Shown: positions 7,273-15,233 of the stretch, one piece after another
Position numbering within the stretch: position 1 is the stretch's first letter
Layout: the number at the start of each line of letters is the position of its first letter
DNA from: Paractinoplanes aksuensis
GTDB lineage: Bacteria > Actinomycetota > Actinomycetes > Mycobacteriales > Micromonosporaceae
Assembly (NCBI RefSeq): GCF_024137025.1
Contig: NZ_JAMYJR010000009.1
Span: 124,001-188,000 of the forward strand
Reading direction: 5' to 3'
Length of the DNA: 64,000 bases
Made by a program: the position numbers and the translations under genes
Notes under the pieces: generated by a model
Told to the model about the DNA's origin: nothing
Seen by the model: only the letters and a program-made list of their open reading frames with translations
Database searches by the model: none

Positions 7273-9464
7273 GCGGAAAGGCTATGCCGACGCGGGGGCC
7301 GGGGTGACGGTGGCGCCGGGATGTCGTCGATCGGGTCGACGGCGAACTTCAGTTCTTCTCCGGCGCGTACGCGGACCTCGTCGCCCTCGTGGCGGAAGGT
7401 GACCTCGCCGTCAGCGGTGTAGCTGACCGTGTCGCGGGTGATCGTGACGCACAGCTTCGAGCCTCGCCAGTGGACGTGGAACGACAGGCGGGTCAGGCCG
7501 GGTGGCAGCCGGGGGCGGAACGACAGCGCGCCGCCGTGGTCGCGCAGGCCGCCGAAGCCCATCACCAGCGAGATCCAGGCGCCGGCGCAGGCCGCGATGT
7601 GCAGGCCGTCGCCGCCCGATTCGCCGCCGCTGCGCAGGTCGAGCAGGGCCGCCTCGGCCAGGTAGTCGTGGGCCAGGGTCAGGTGGCCCAGTTCCGCCGC
7701 CAGCACCGCTTGGATCGGGGCCGACAGCGAGGAGTCCCGCACGGTCCGGGCCTCGTAGTAGGCGAAGTTGCGCCGCTTCTGCTCGGTGGTGAACGCGTCG
7801 CCGCGCACCATCATGGCCAGCACCACGTCGGCCTGTTTCACCACCTGTTTGCGGTAGAGGTTCAGGTAGTGGTGGCTCAGCATCAGCGGGTAGTCGTCGT
7901 CGGTGAAGTCCCATTCGGGCAGCCGGGTGAAGCCGGCCGCCTGCTCGTGCACCTGGCGGTTCTCGGCGTACGGGATGTTGAGGCGCAGGTCGACCCCGGC
8001 CGCCCGCAGGTTCTGCTCGGCCATCAGGTTGGTGTAGATGTTGTCGTCCATCAGCGCCGTGTACTCGTCGGGGCCGGTCACGCCGGCGATGTGGGCCACG
8101 CCCTCGTCGTCGAAGTAGGCGACCGATTTCCACAGCTTCGCCGTCTCGCTCAGCAGCTCGTCGCCGGCCTCGCGCATGAACTCGTCGTCGCCGGTGGCCG
8201 CGTGGTATCGCAGCACAGCGTCGGCGATGTCGGCGTTGACGTGCAGCGCCGCCGTGCCCGCGGGCCAGTAGCCGGAGCACTCGGGGCCGCTGATCGTGCG
8301 CCACGGGAAGGCCGCGCCGTCCAGTTTGAGCTCGCGGGCCCGTTCACGGGCATGATCGAGCGTGTTGTGCCGCCACTTCAACGCGGGGCCGACGCAGCCG
8401 GGATGCGTGTAGGTCAACGTCCGCAGCACGTACGACTCGGTGTCCCACAATGTATGACCGTCGTACCCGTTGCCGGTCAGCCCCTTGGCCGGGATCGGGT
8501 GCGGGCCGGCCTGCGCCCCCGCCTGCAGCACGTGGAACAGCCCGAAGCGGACCGCCTGCTGGATGTCCGGGTCGCCGTCGACCTCGACGTCGGCCCCGGC
8601 CCAGAAGTCGTCGAGATAGTCGCGCTGCTCGCGGGCCAGCACGTCGAATCCGTCCCGGGCCGCCGCGTCACGGTCGGTCACGGCGTCGTCGGTGGCCGGC
8701 CAGTGGTAGGCGAGGAACTTCTCGAACGTGATCTCGCCCCGGCCCGTGGTCACCCAGCGGATCAGCTCGGGCGTGGACGAGACCGTGCCGTCGGCGCCGG
8801 TGTGCGTGACCGCGGCCGCGACCGAGATGTCACTACGGCGCGTACGGCAAACAAGCTGGTCGTCGTCGTGCGAGATCGGCTCGAACGGGTCCTGCAGAAT
8901 CGCGCTGGCCCGGGGGTCGTCCTCGCGGGGCGACGGCAGTTCCTCGTCGACGACCAGGTCGGACTCGATGCGCAGCTCGGCGTCGGCCCGCACCGAGTAG
9001 CGCAGCGCAGCGACCGACGGTCGTACAAAAGACACCAGCCTTTCCGTACGCAACCAGACCTCGGCCCCGCCCGGTGACACCCACTCGACCTCGCGGGTCA
9101 GCGTGCCCGCCCGCAGGTCGAGCACCCGCTCGTGGCGGCGCACCTCACCCGTACGCAGATCGAAGCTCTCCCCGTCCACATAGAGCGCGATCCGCTTGCC
9201 GTTGGGCCCGTTCACGATCGTCTGGGTCTGCTCCGGAAACCCGTACCCCTCCTCGGGATACTGCAGGTCGCGCTCCTCGTAGAGCGAGTTGAGGAACGTG
9301 CCCGGCATGCCCCCCGGGTGCGGCTCCTCGAGGTTGCCGCGCAGCCCGACGTGCCCGTTGGCCAGCGCGAAGACCGACTCACCCTGCAGCAGGGCGCCGT
9401 CCTGTTCGGCGGGGGCGCCGATCTCCCGGACGATCCACGGCTCGGCCGGTCCGATCTCAGGCAT
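7269..9464 (-). CDS. Glycoside hydrolase family 65 protein (disaccharide phosphorylase type)
   Basis: A 731-residue cytoplasmic enzyme without a signal peptide. It shows the GH65 N-terminal sandwich (ALANGHVGLRGN), the catalytic (alpha/alpha)6 barrel with GHTLWDTESYV, PWRTISGPECSGYWPAGTAA and GVTGPDEYT carrying the conserved general-acid glutamate, then a C-terminal jelly roll. Members phosphorolyse or hydrolyse alpha-linked disaccharides such as trehalose, maltose or kojibiose; the substrate cannot be read from the sequence. It overlaps the upstream sugar kinase by 8 bases, suggesting that the released sugar is phosphorylated by that kinase (inference). Confidence 0.88.
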   Translation of the reverse strand: MPEIGPAEPWIVREIGAPAEQDGALLQGESVFALANGHVGLRGNLEEPHPGGMPGTFLNSLYEERDLQYPEEGYGFPEQTQTIVNGPNGKRIALYVDGESFDLRTGEVRRHERVLDLRAGTLTREVEWVSPGGAEVWLRTERLVSFVRPSVAALRYSVRADAELRIESDLVVDEELPSPREDDPRASAILQDPFEPISHDDDQLVCRTRRSDISVAAAVTHTGADGTVSSTPELIRWVTTGRGEITFEKFLAYHWPATDDAVTDRDAAARDGFDVLAREQRDYLDDFWAGADVEVDGDPDIQQAVRFGLFHVLQAGAQAGPHPIPAKGLTGNGYDGHTLWDTESYVLRTLTYTHPGCVGPALKWRHNTLDHARERARELKLDGAAFPWRTISGPECSGYWPAGTAALHVNADIADAVLRYHAATGDDEFMREAGDELLSETAKLWKSVAYFDDEGVAHIAGVTGPDEYTALMDDNIYTNLMAEQNLRAAGVDLRLNIPYAENRQVHEQAAGFTRLPEWDFTDDDYPLMLSHHYLNLYRKQVVKQADVVLAMMVRGDAFTTEQKRRNFAYYEARTVRDSSLSAPIQAVLAAELGHLTLAHDYLAEAALLDLRSGGESGGDGLHIAACAGAWISLVMGFGGLRDHGGALSFRPRLPPGLTRLSFHVHWRGSKLCVTITRDTVSYTADGEVTFRHEGDEVRVRAGEELKFAVDPIDDIPAPPSPRPPRRHSLSA

Positions 9465-10293
9465 CGCGCAGCTCCGGTCGCCCGCTCACGTGGGTGACGG
9501 TGGCGCCCGAGGCGGCCGTCGCCTTCCGGGCCGCCTCCTCGTACGAGGCCCCGGCCAGCAACGCGGCGGTCAGCCCGGCCACGAACGCATCCCCGCCGCC
9601 GGTGGTGTCGACGACCTCGGCGTCGTCCAGCGGGATCCTGACGCGGCCGCCCCGCCAGACGAACAGGTTGCCGTCGTCCCGGGCCAGCGCGAGCAGCTTC
9701 GGGCCGTGGTCGAGCACGCTCTCGTCGAGGCCGTCGGCCTCTTTCTCGTCGGCCCGCACCACATCGGCGTACGCCAGAAGGCTCTTGTTCTTGACCTGGC
9801 CGTCGAGCACGACCAATTTGCCGGCCTCGTGACCGATCCGGGCCGCGGCCAGGGTGGCCGCCTCGGGCTGCTGCAATTGCACGAGTACGGCGTCCGAGCC
9901 CTCCAGCACCGGCCGGGCCCGCAGCACATCGGCCTCGTCGAGCAGCACCGCCGGCGGCAGGTGCTCGACGTACCGGTAGTGGCCGCCCGGCTCCAGGATC
10001 TCCACGATCAGCCCGGTCAGCGTGCCGGCGCGGCGGATCACCGGGCGGACGTCGATCCCGTCGCGCCGGGCCTGGGCCAGCAGCACGTCGCCGATCACGT
10101 CGTCGCCCGCCACCGCGACCAGCGCCGGCCGCACGCCGAGCTGGGCCAGCGCCACGGCCTGATTGGCCCCCTTGCCGCCGAGTTGCTCGTGGCGGCTGTG
10201 CGCGGCGCCCGAACTTTCCCGCGCGGGCAGTTCATCAACGGTGAGGACGAGGTCGCGGGCCAGTTGCCCGACCACGGCGGCGGTAGGTGTCAC
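9457..10293 (-). CDS. Ribokinase-type PfkB sugar kinase
   Basis: A 278-residue PfkB-family kinase. The substrate-side glycine motif GGKGANQAVALAQLG and the C-terminal ATP/anion-hole motif DTTGGGDAFVAG, with the catalytic Asp, are both visible. The third residue of the second motif region reads GGG rather than the common GAG. I chose GTG at 10293 (VTPTAAVVGQ), which gives a normal ribokinase N-terminus; the ribosome site there is weak, and the longer reading upstream has no homology-like sequence. It is the first gene of the operon and divergent from the GAF protein. The substrate could be ribose or another furanose or nucleoside. Confidence 0.82.
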   Translation of the reverse strand: MTPTAAVVGQLARDLVLTVDELPARESSGAAHSRHEQLGGKGANQAVALAQLGVRPALVAVAGDDVIGDVLLAQARRDGIDVRPVIRRAGTLTGLIVEILEPGGHYRYVEHLPPAVLLDEADVLRARPVLEGSDAVLVQLQQPEAATLAAARIGHEAGKLVVLDGQVKNKSLLAYADVVRADEKEADGLDESVLDHGPKLLALARDDGNLFVWRGGRVRIPLDDAEVVDTTGGGDAFVAGLTAALLAGASYEEAARKATAASGATVTHVSGRPELRDA

Positions 10294-10446
10294 GGACCAG
10301 CATGTACCCAGCGACTGACAATTTGTGCGACTTTTGCGCTGAGCCTTGGCTGAGAGCGCGATTCGGCCATCGGGAGCATTGCCGGACACCGATGCACTTT
10401 CTAGGCTCTCTGGCACTGTCGTCGAATGTGAGGGGGATCACCGGCC

Positions 10447-11025
10447 ATGACCAACAGCAATCCCGTGTCGTCGAACGCGTACGAATATCTGGACAACGTC
10501 GGTCCGGAGGAGCAGGCGCGGCTCGAGGCCGTCCGCCGCTACCGGCTGGTCGATCAGCCGGTCGAGGACGCGTACGACCGGATCGCGTTCGTCGCCGGCG
10601 CCATTTTCAACACCCCGATCGCGACAGTGTCGCTCGTGGAGCAGGACAAGGTCTGGCTGGCCGCGTGCCAGGGGCTGGTCGGCGTGCGCGAGGTGGGCAA
10701 GGAACCGGGGCTGTGCGCGTCGGTCATCGCCCAGGATGACGTCTACGTGATCAACAACGCCGCGGTCGACCCCCGTACGCTCGAACATCCGCTCGTCCGG
10801 GGCGAACTGGGCCTGCGCTTCTATGCGGCCGCGCCCATCCGCACCCACGACGGCTACCGGCTCGGCACCGTCAACGTGATCGACAACAAGCCCCGCGAGG
10901 CCTCCGACCGGCAGCTCCAGGCCCTGGAACACCTGGCCTCGATGGTCTCCGACGAGCTCGAACTGCGCCTCATGGTGATCCGCAGCGCGGCCGCCGAGCA
11001 GCGCATGCGGGAAACGGTGAACTGA
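10447..11025 (+). CDS. GAF-domain sensor protein
   Basis: A 192-residue protein made of one GAF domain, residues ~25-175 (ARLEAVRRYRLVD, FNTPIATVSLVEQD, CASVIAQDDVYVINNAAVD, RFYAAAPIRTHDGYRLGTVNVID). No kinase, cyclase or DNA-binding domain is attached. It resembles stand-alone GAF sensors of actinobacteria whose ligand is unknown. A GAGGGGG ribosome site lies 10 or so bases before the ATG. It lies 34 bases upstream of the lipid-kinase homologue and may be co-transcribed with it. Confidence 0.85.
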   Translation: MTNSNPVSSNAYEYLDNVGPEEQARLEAVRRYRLVDQPVEDAYDRIAFVAGAIFNTPIATVSLVEQDKVWLAACQGLVGVREVGKEPGLCASVIAQDDVYVINNAAVDPRTLEHPLVRGELGLRFYAAAPIRTHDGYRLGTVNVIDNKPREASDRQLQALEHLASMVSDELELRLMVIRSAAAEQRMRETVN

Positions 11026-11059
11026 TTACGAAACCGGCGATCCGGGTAACGCGCAGCCC

Positions 11060-11953
11060 ATGCGTACCCCCCGCAGAATCGCTGTTGTCGCGCACCAGAA
11101 GAAGACGTTGGGCGGCGGCCTGGACGAGCTCCGCCGCCGCCTGACCGACGCCGGGATCGACGACCTCGCCTGGTACGAGGTGCCGAAGAGCAAGAAGGCG
11201 CCCAAGGCGGTCGAGAAGGCCCTCAAGGACAAGCCGGACAGGCTGCTCGTCTGGGGCGGCGACGGCATGGTGCAGCGGTCGATCGACGTGGTCGCCCGCT
11301 CCGGGGCGAAGGTGCCGGTGGGCATCCTCCCGGCCGGCACGGGCAACCTGCTCGCCACCAACCTGGGCATCCCGGCCGACCTCGAAGAGGCGGTCGAGAT
11401 CGCCCTGCACGGCGAGGGCAGGGCCATCGACCTGGGCAAACTCGAGGGCGAGCACTTCGGCGTGATGGCCGGCATCGGCTTCGACGGCGCGATGATCAAC
11501 GACGCCGACCGCAACCTCAAGGACAGGCTGGGCAAGCTGGCCTACGTATGGGCCGGCCTGCGTCACGTCAACGGCGAGCCGGCCACGGCCACCATCACCA
11601 TCGACGGCACGAAGTGGTTCAAGGACGAGGCGAGCTGCGTCCTGATCGGCAACGTCAGCCAGATCACCGGCGGCATCAAGGCCTTCGACGACGCCAAACC
11701 GGACGACGGCTGGCTCGACGTCGGCGTGGCCACCGCCCACGGCGCGATGCAGTGGGCCCGGGCCCTGGGCACGATGGCCGTCGGCCGCAGCGACAGCTCG
11801 CCCTTCGTCCGCACCACCCGCGCCCGCCGCATCGACGTCCACCTCGAATCGAAGATGGAGTACGAACTGGACGGCGGCGCCCGCAGCAAAACCAAGTCGT
11901 TCACGGCCAAGGTCGTGCCGGCCGCCGTGAAGATCTGCGTCCCCCAGTCATAA
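11060..11953 (+). CDS. Diacylglycerol/lipid kinase family protein
   Basis: A 297-residue soluble kinase of the DAGK catalytic family (YegS/DgkB type). The nucleotide motif WGGDGMVQ (GGDG at 66-69; the usual T is M here) and PAGTGN (91-96) are present, followed by GIGFDGAMI. Members phosphorylate diacylglycerol, sphingoid bases or related lipids at the membrane. The C-terminal beta domain is intact (YELDGGARSKTKSF). The lipid substrate is not evident. The gene begins 34 bases after the GAF gene on the same strand. Confidence 0.86.
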   Translation: MRTPRRIAVVAHQKKTLGGGLDELRRRLTDAGIDDLAWYEVPKSKKAPKAVEKALKDKPDRLLVWGGDGMVQRSIDVVARSGAKVPVGILPAGTGNLLATNLGIPADLEEAVEIALHGEGRAIDLGKLEGEHFGVMAGIGFDGAMINDADRNLKDRLGKLAYVWAGLRHVNGEPATATITIDGTKWFKDEASCVLIGNVSQITGGIKAFDDAKPDDGWLDVGVATAHGAMQWARALGTMAVGRSDSSPFVRTTRARRIDVHLESKMEYELDGGARSKTKSFTAKVVPAAVKICVPQS

Positions 11954-12080
11954 AGCCGACAAGGCGCTTCGTCCGTCGGATCGCCCTTTTCGCCCGGATA
12001 TCCCCTGGATTGTGAAGCCGAGTGGCCGCACACTGACGGTCACCAACCCGGCACTGCTACGCATCTCCAGGGGGTACGCC

Positions 12081-12293
12081 ATGACGTTCCACCAGAGTTC
12101 CGCAGCCCTGCTGATCCTGGCCGCCGTCGTCGTCGCCGGCTACCACGTCAGCCGCCGTCCGTCCGTCCGCCGCTCGGCCCCGGTCGCCCACCTCGCCCGC
12201 GGGCACTCGTGGCGGCCGGCCGCGGGCCTGCTGACCGTTGTCGTCCTCGTCCTCGCCGCCCTGTTCACGGCCGCTTTCAACGCCGCAAGCTAG
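12081..12293 (+). CDS. Small two-helix membrane protein, unknown
   Basis: A 70-residue protein with two predicted membrane helices (LLILAAVVVAGYHV near residues 9-22, and LLTVVVLVLAALFTAAF near the C-terminus) joined by an Arg-rich cytoplasmic or extracellular loop. The ATG at 12081 follows AGGGGG (12069-12074); an in-frame GTG at 12012 would add 23 residues but lacks a ribosome site. The last 17 bases overlap the convergent glycosyltransferase gene. I do not recognise the family. Confidence 0.6.
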   Translation: MTFHQSSAALLILAAVVVAGYHVSRRPSVRRSAPVAHLARGHSWRPAAGLLTVVVLVLAALFTAAFNAAS

Positions 12294-12945
12294 TGTCCAG
12301 GGCGAACCGCAGCAACGACCGGTAGACCCGGGCCGCATCGCTCAGCGAGCCGAAGTGCGACGACGCGTTCCCGTTCAGGTACGTCGTCGCGATCTCGACC
12401 TGCTCGATCGTGTGGCCCGCCCGGACGGCCGCCAGCAGCACGTTCATCTCGTACTCGAACCTCTCGCCGGGCACGTCGCCCAGCCACTCGAGCATCGAGC
12501 CGGGATACCCGCGCAGCCCGGTCTGGGTGTCACGCACCCACCGCCCGGTCGCGGCCCGGAACAGCACCCGGGTGACCGCGTTGCCCAGCCTCGACCGGGG
12601 CGGCATCCGGCGCACCCGCCGCACGCCCAGCACCAGGTGGTCGTCGTGCGCCACCCGGTCCGCGACCCGCAGGATGTCCTCGACGCTGTGCTGCCCGTCC
12701 CCGTCCGCGCACACCACCGGCCGGCCCGGGTATACCGCGGCGATGTGCGCGAATCCGGTGCGCAGAGCCTGCCCTTTGCCGCGGTTCACGGAATGCCGCA
12801 GCACCGTGCAGCCCGGCAGGTCGACCGGGGTCGTGGAGCCGTCGTCGACCAGGACGATCGGGCCCGAAGGGTCAGTTGAACGCATGTCGGCGACCAGACG
12901 GGACAACCCGTCGCCCGGCTGATAAACCGGCACAAGCAGAACCAT
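12277..12945 (-). CDS. Glycosyltransferase family 2
   Basis: A 222-residue GT-A enzyme: LLVPVYQPGDGLSRL, VDDGSTTPVDLPG, the nucleotide/metal motif ADGDGQHSVEDI, and DTQTGLRGYPGSML with FEYEMNVLLAA. The pattern fits polyprenyl-phosphate sugar transferases that lack membrane segments. The ATG at 12945 begins exactly with the beta-strand MVLLVPVY; upstream codons in frame are antisense noise. It is the third gene of an operon with the YdcF-like and metallo-hydrolase genes (8-base gap to the YdcF stop). Donor and acceptor are unknown. Confidence 0.87.
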   Translation of the reverse strand: MVLLVPVYQPGDGLSRLVADMRSTDPSGPIVLVDDGSTTPVDLPGCTVLRHSVNRGKGQALRTGFAHIAAVYPGRPVVCADGDGQHSVEDILRVADRVAHDDHLVLGVRRVRRMPPRSRLGNAVTRVLFRAATGRWVRDTQTGLRGYPGSMLEWLGDVPGERFEYEMNVLLAAVRAGHTIEQVEIATTYLNGNASSHFGSLSDAARVYRSLLRFALDTSLRR

Positions 12946-12953
12946 GCCCGCTG

Positions 12954-13523
12954 CTATACCCCGCGGCGCAACATCGTCACCATGCGTCGCTCGCGGCGCA
13001 GCAACACTTCCGGGTCGCGTACGCCGAAGAAGAACACCCGCGAAGCCGCCCGGATGCCGTACTCGTGGAAGTGCCGCCCCGGCACCGGCACGTCGAGCAG
13101 CGTCGCGCCCCGCAACCCCAGCACCTTTCCGGCCAGGAACCGGGCCCGGGGCAGGTGCCAGGCGTGCGTGACCAGCCCGAGCGGCCGCCCCGGCCCCAGC
13201 CGCAGACCGTCGAGCAACCCGTCGGCCGCCACGTGCATCAGGTTCTCGAGCGTGCTGCGCGACCGGCACTCGATCCGCACGACATCGGGGTTCATCCCCT
13301 GTGACAGAGCGGCCGCCCGCATCAGGTCGGCCTCGCGGCACCCGGGCGGGGGCTCCGGGGCGCCCGAGCGGGCCTGCTCCCAGCCGCCGGAGAAGACGAC
13401 CCTCTCCACGTACGGGTAGGAGACCGCAGCCCGCACCCGGGCCAGACTGCCGGCGGACAGACCGGAGCCCGCCAGCCCGTTGCCGAGCACCAGGAGCGCG
13501 GCCGCTACGCGATCTGCTGCCAC
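12954..13523 (-). CDS. YdcF/SanA-like DUF218 protein
   Basis: A 189-residue protein with DUF218 features: VLGNGL near the N-terminus, ERVVFSGGWE, RSRSTLENLMHVA and LVTHAWHLPRARFL. Relatives are envelope-associated proteins (SanA, YdcF, ElyC) linked to cell-wall lipid-carrier metabolism, though the reaction is poorly defined. No signal peptide or membrane helix is clear, unlike many relatives. It overlaps the upstream metallo-hydrolase by 19 bases and is followed by a glycosyltransferase, consistent with an envelope-related operon (inference). Confidence 0.8.
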   Translation of the reverse strand: MAADRVAAALLVLGNGLAGSGLSAGSLARVRAAVSYPYVERVVFSGGWEQARSGAPEPPPGCREADLMRAAALSQGMNPDVVRIECRSRSTLENLMHVAADGLLDGLRLGPGRPLGLVTHAWHLPRARFLAGKVLGLRGATLLDVPVPGRHFHEYGIRAASRVFFFGVRDPEVLLRRERRMVTMLRRGV

Positions 13524-14608
13524 CAGCCGTCCACCGCGGGCGGGTTGTCGACGTCGACGCGCTCGCCCGGGCGCGGCACGGCCAGCCGGACGTCGCGGGC
13601 CTTGGCCTCGCGCCAGGTGCGGTCGGCCGGCTCGGGCCAGTCGTGCAGGGCCAGGTTGAACGTGGCCCAGTGGACCGGGATCATCAGCCCGCCGCGCACG
13701 TCGACGTGGGTGGCCACACCGTCTTCGGGGAACATGTGGATGTCGGGCCAGTTCTCGCTGTAGGCCCCGATCTGCACGAGCGTGACGTCGAACGGCCCGT
13801 ACTGCCGGCCGATCTCGGCGAAGCCGGGGAAGTAGCCGGTGTCGCCCGAGTAGAAGACCTTGCGGGTCGGCCCGTTGATGACCCAGCTCGCCCAGAGCGT
13901 GCCGTCACGGCCGAACCCGCGCCCGCTGAAGTGCCGGGCCGCGGTGGCCACGAACTCGAGCCCGGCCACCTGGTGGGTGTCGTTCCAGTCCATCTCGACG
14001 ATGCGGGTGGCCGGCACGCCCCAGCGCTCGAGGTGGGCGCCCACGCCCAGTGGCACCAGGAACGGCGCCGCCTGCAGGTCGACCAGGTTCTGGATGGTCT
14101 CCATGTCGAGGTGGTCGTAGTGGTCGTGAGAGATCAGCACCGCGTCGAGCGGGGGCAGGTCGCGCAACGCGACGGGCGGCTCGTGCAGGCGCTTGGGGCC
14201 GCTGATCTGCGACGGGGAGCAGCGCTCGCTCCACACCGGATCGAGCAGGACCCGCTTGCCCTCGATCTCGACCAGCGCCGACGAGTGCCCGTACCAGGTG
14301 ATGTGCAGGCCGTCGGCCGGGGCGCCCGGGTCGGGAGTGACCACCGGGATGGGCAGGCGCGGGTGGCGGCGCTCGCGGTCGCGCAGCGTCTCGGCGAAGA
14401 TCTTGGGCATCGAGGCGGCGGCGAGCATCGTGGCCGGGACCGTGTTGCGGAACTTGCCCTCGGCGAACTGCGGCGAGGCCTGCATGCGGGCGAGCCGCTC
14501 ACCCTTGGCCCGGGCCCCCATCTGGCGCGGGATGTCCCGCGCGACCCACACCGCCGCCGCCCCCAGGGCCAGCGCAATCAGAGATCCAGTACGTCGTCGC
14601 TTCGCCAT
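13505..14608 (-). CDS. MBL-fold metallo-hydrolase, NAPE-PLD/UlaG-like
   Basis: A 367-residue protein with an N-terminal hydrophobic segment (SLIALALGAAAVWVA, residues ~9-23) suggesting membrane anchoring, then a beta-lactamase fold. Metal ligands are visible as HDHYDHLD, ATAARHFSGRG, FYSGDTGYFPGF and PVHWATF. The spacing resembles bacterial NAPE-phospholipase-D-like hydrolases, so a lipid phosphodiester substrate is possible. It is the first gene of the three-gene minus-strand operon. The ATG start (MAKRRRTG) is the natural one, placing positive charges before the membrane segment. Confidence 0.87.
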   Translation of the reverse strand: MAKRRRTGSLIALALGAAAVWVARDIPRQMGARAKGERLARMQASPQFAEGKFRNTVPATMLAAASMPKIFAETLRDRERRHPRLPIPVVTPDPGAPADGLHITWYGHSSALVEIEGKRVLLDPVWSERCSPSQISGPKRLHEPPVALRDLPPLDAVLISHDHYDHLDMETIQNLVDLQAAPFLVPLGVGAHLERWGVPATRIVEMDWNDTHQVAGLEFVATAARHFSGRGFGRDGTLWASWVINGPTRKVFYSGDTGYFPGFAEIGRQYGPFDVTLVQIGAYSENWPDIHMFPEDGVATHVDVRGGLMIPVHWATFNLALHDWPEPADRTWREAKARDVRLAVPRPGERVDVDNPPAVDGWWQQIA

Positions 14609-14644
14609 CCGACCAGTTTGCCAGGTGTGACAGACTGCTCACCC

Positions 14645-15223
14645 GTGACTGTCGACACCCTTCAAAGTCAGCAGCAGCTGATCATCCGTCAGCGCATCCG
14701 GCTGATGGTCAACCAATACGAGATCCACGCCGTCACCCCGGACGGCCAGGAGGCGGGAATCCTCGCCTTCGCGCAGCAGAAGCGTATGGCGTTCAAGGAG
14801 CAGGTCACCCTGTACTCCGACGACACCAAGCAGGTGCCGGTCTTCGGCTTCAAGGCCCGCCAGCGCATCGACCTCGGCGCCACCTACGACGTGACCGACG
14901 CCGGCGGCAACCCGATCGGCCAGTTCAAGAAGCTGTTCAAGGAGTCGCTGCTGCGTTCGACGTGGCGTCTCGAGCAGCCCGGTCTCGGCGAGATGGTCGG
15001 CCGCGAGACCAACCAGATCGTGGCGATCGTGCGCCGGTTCGTCGAGGCCCTGTCGTGGCTGCCCTACCACTTCGACTTCGTGCTCGACGGCCGCGCGGTC
15101 TTCTCGGTCGTCAAGAAGTGGGGCCTGCGCGACCGCTACGTCGTGACGATCCACGACCCGCGGGTCGACCGCCGCCTGGTGGCGGCCATGTCCGTCGCGC
15201 TGGACGCTCTCCAGGCCCGGTAA
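14645..15223 (+). CDS. LURP-one-related (scramblase-like fold) protein
   Basis: A 192-residue protein of the LOR/phospholipid-scramblase-like superfamily: a repeated beta-rich barrel with QYEIHAVTPDGQEAGILAFAQQK, DVTDAGGNPIGQFKKLFKESLLRSTW and VVKKWGLRDRYVVTIHDP. The bacterial members' function is unknown; the fold suggests membrane or lipid association. GTG at 14645 (VTVDTLQSQQQ) is chosen; GTG at 14627 in the same frame would add six residues. Neither has a good ribosome site. Its stop codon overlaps the likely -10 box of dgt. Confidence 0.72.
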   Translation: MTVDTLQSQQQLIIRQRIRLMVNQYEIHAVTPDGQEAGILAFAQQKRMAFKEQVTLYSDDTKQVPVFGFKARQRIDLGATYDVTDAGGNPIGQFKKLFKESLLRSTWRLEQPGLGEMVGRETNQIVAIVRRFVEALSWLPYHFDFVLDGRAVFSVVKKWGLRDRYVVTIHDPRVDRRLVAAMSVALDALQAR

Positions 15224-15226
15224 TCT
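15221..15226 (+). promoter_or_regulatory. Candidate -10 box for leaderless dgt
   Basis: TAATCT ends 7 bases before the ATG at 15234, which has no SD. Confidence 0.45.
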
Positions 15227-15233
15227 CCCGGGG

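Noticed and set aside
7279..7284. TAGCCT as an independent leaderless promoter for DUF1697
   Set aside because: Spacing fits, but the start overlaps the upstream GH65 stop, so operon translation explains it without a separate promoter; not counted with the other leaderless cases.
13301..14644. In-frame upstream extension of the LURP-one-like gene
   Set aside because: This part is antisense to the YdcF and metallo-hydrolase genes and carries shadow-type composition.
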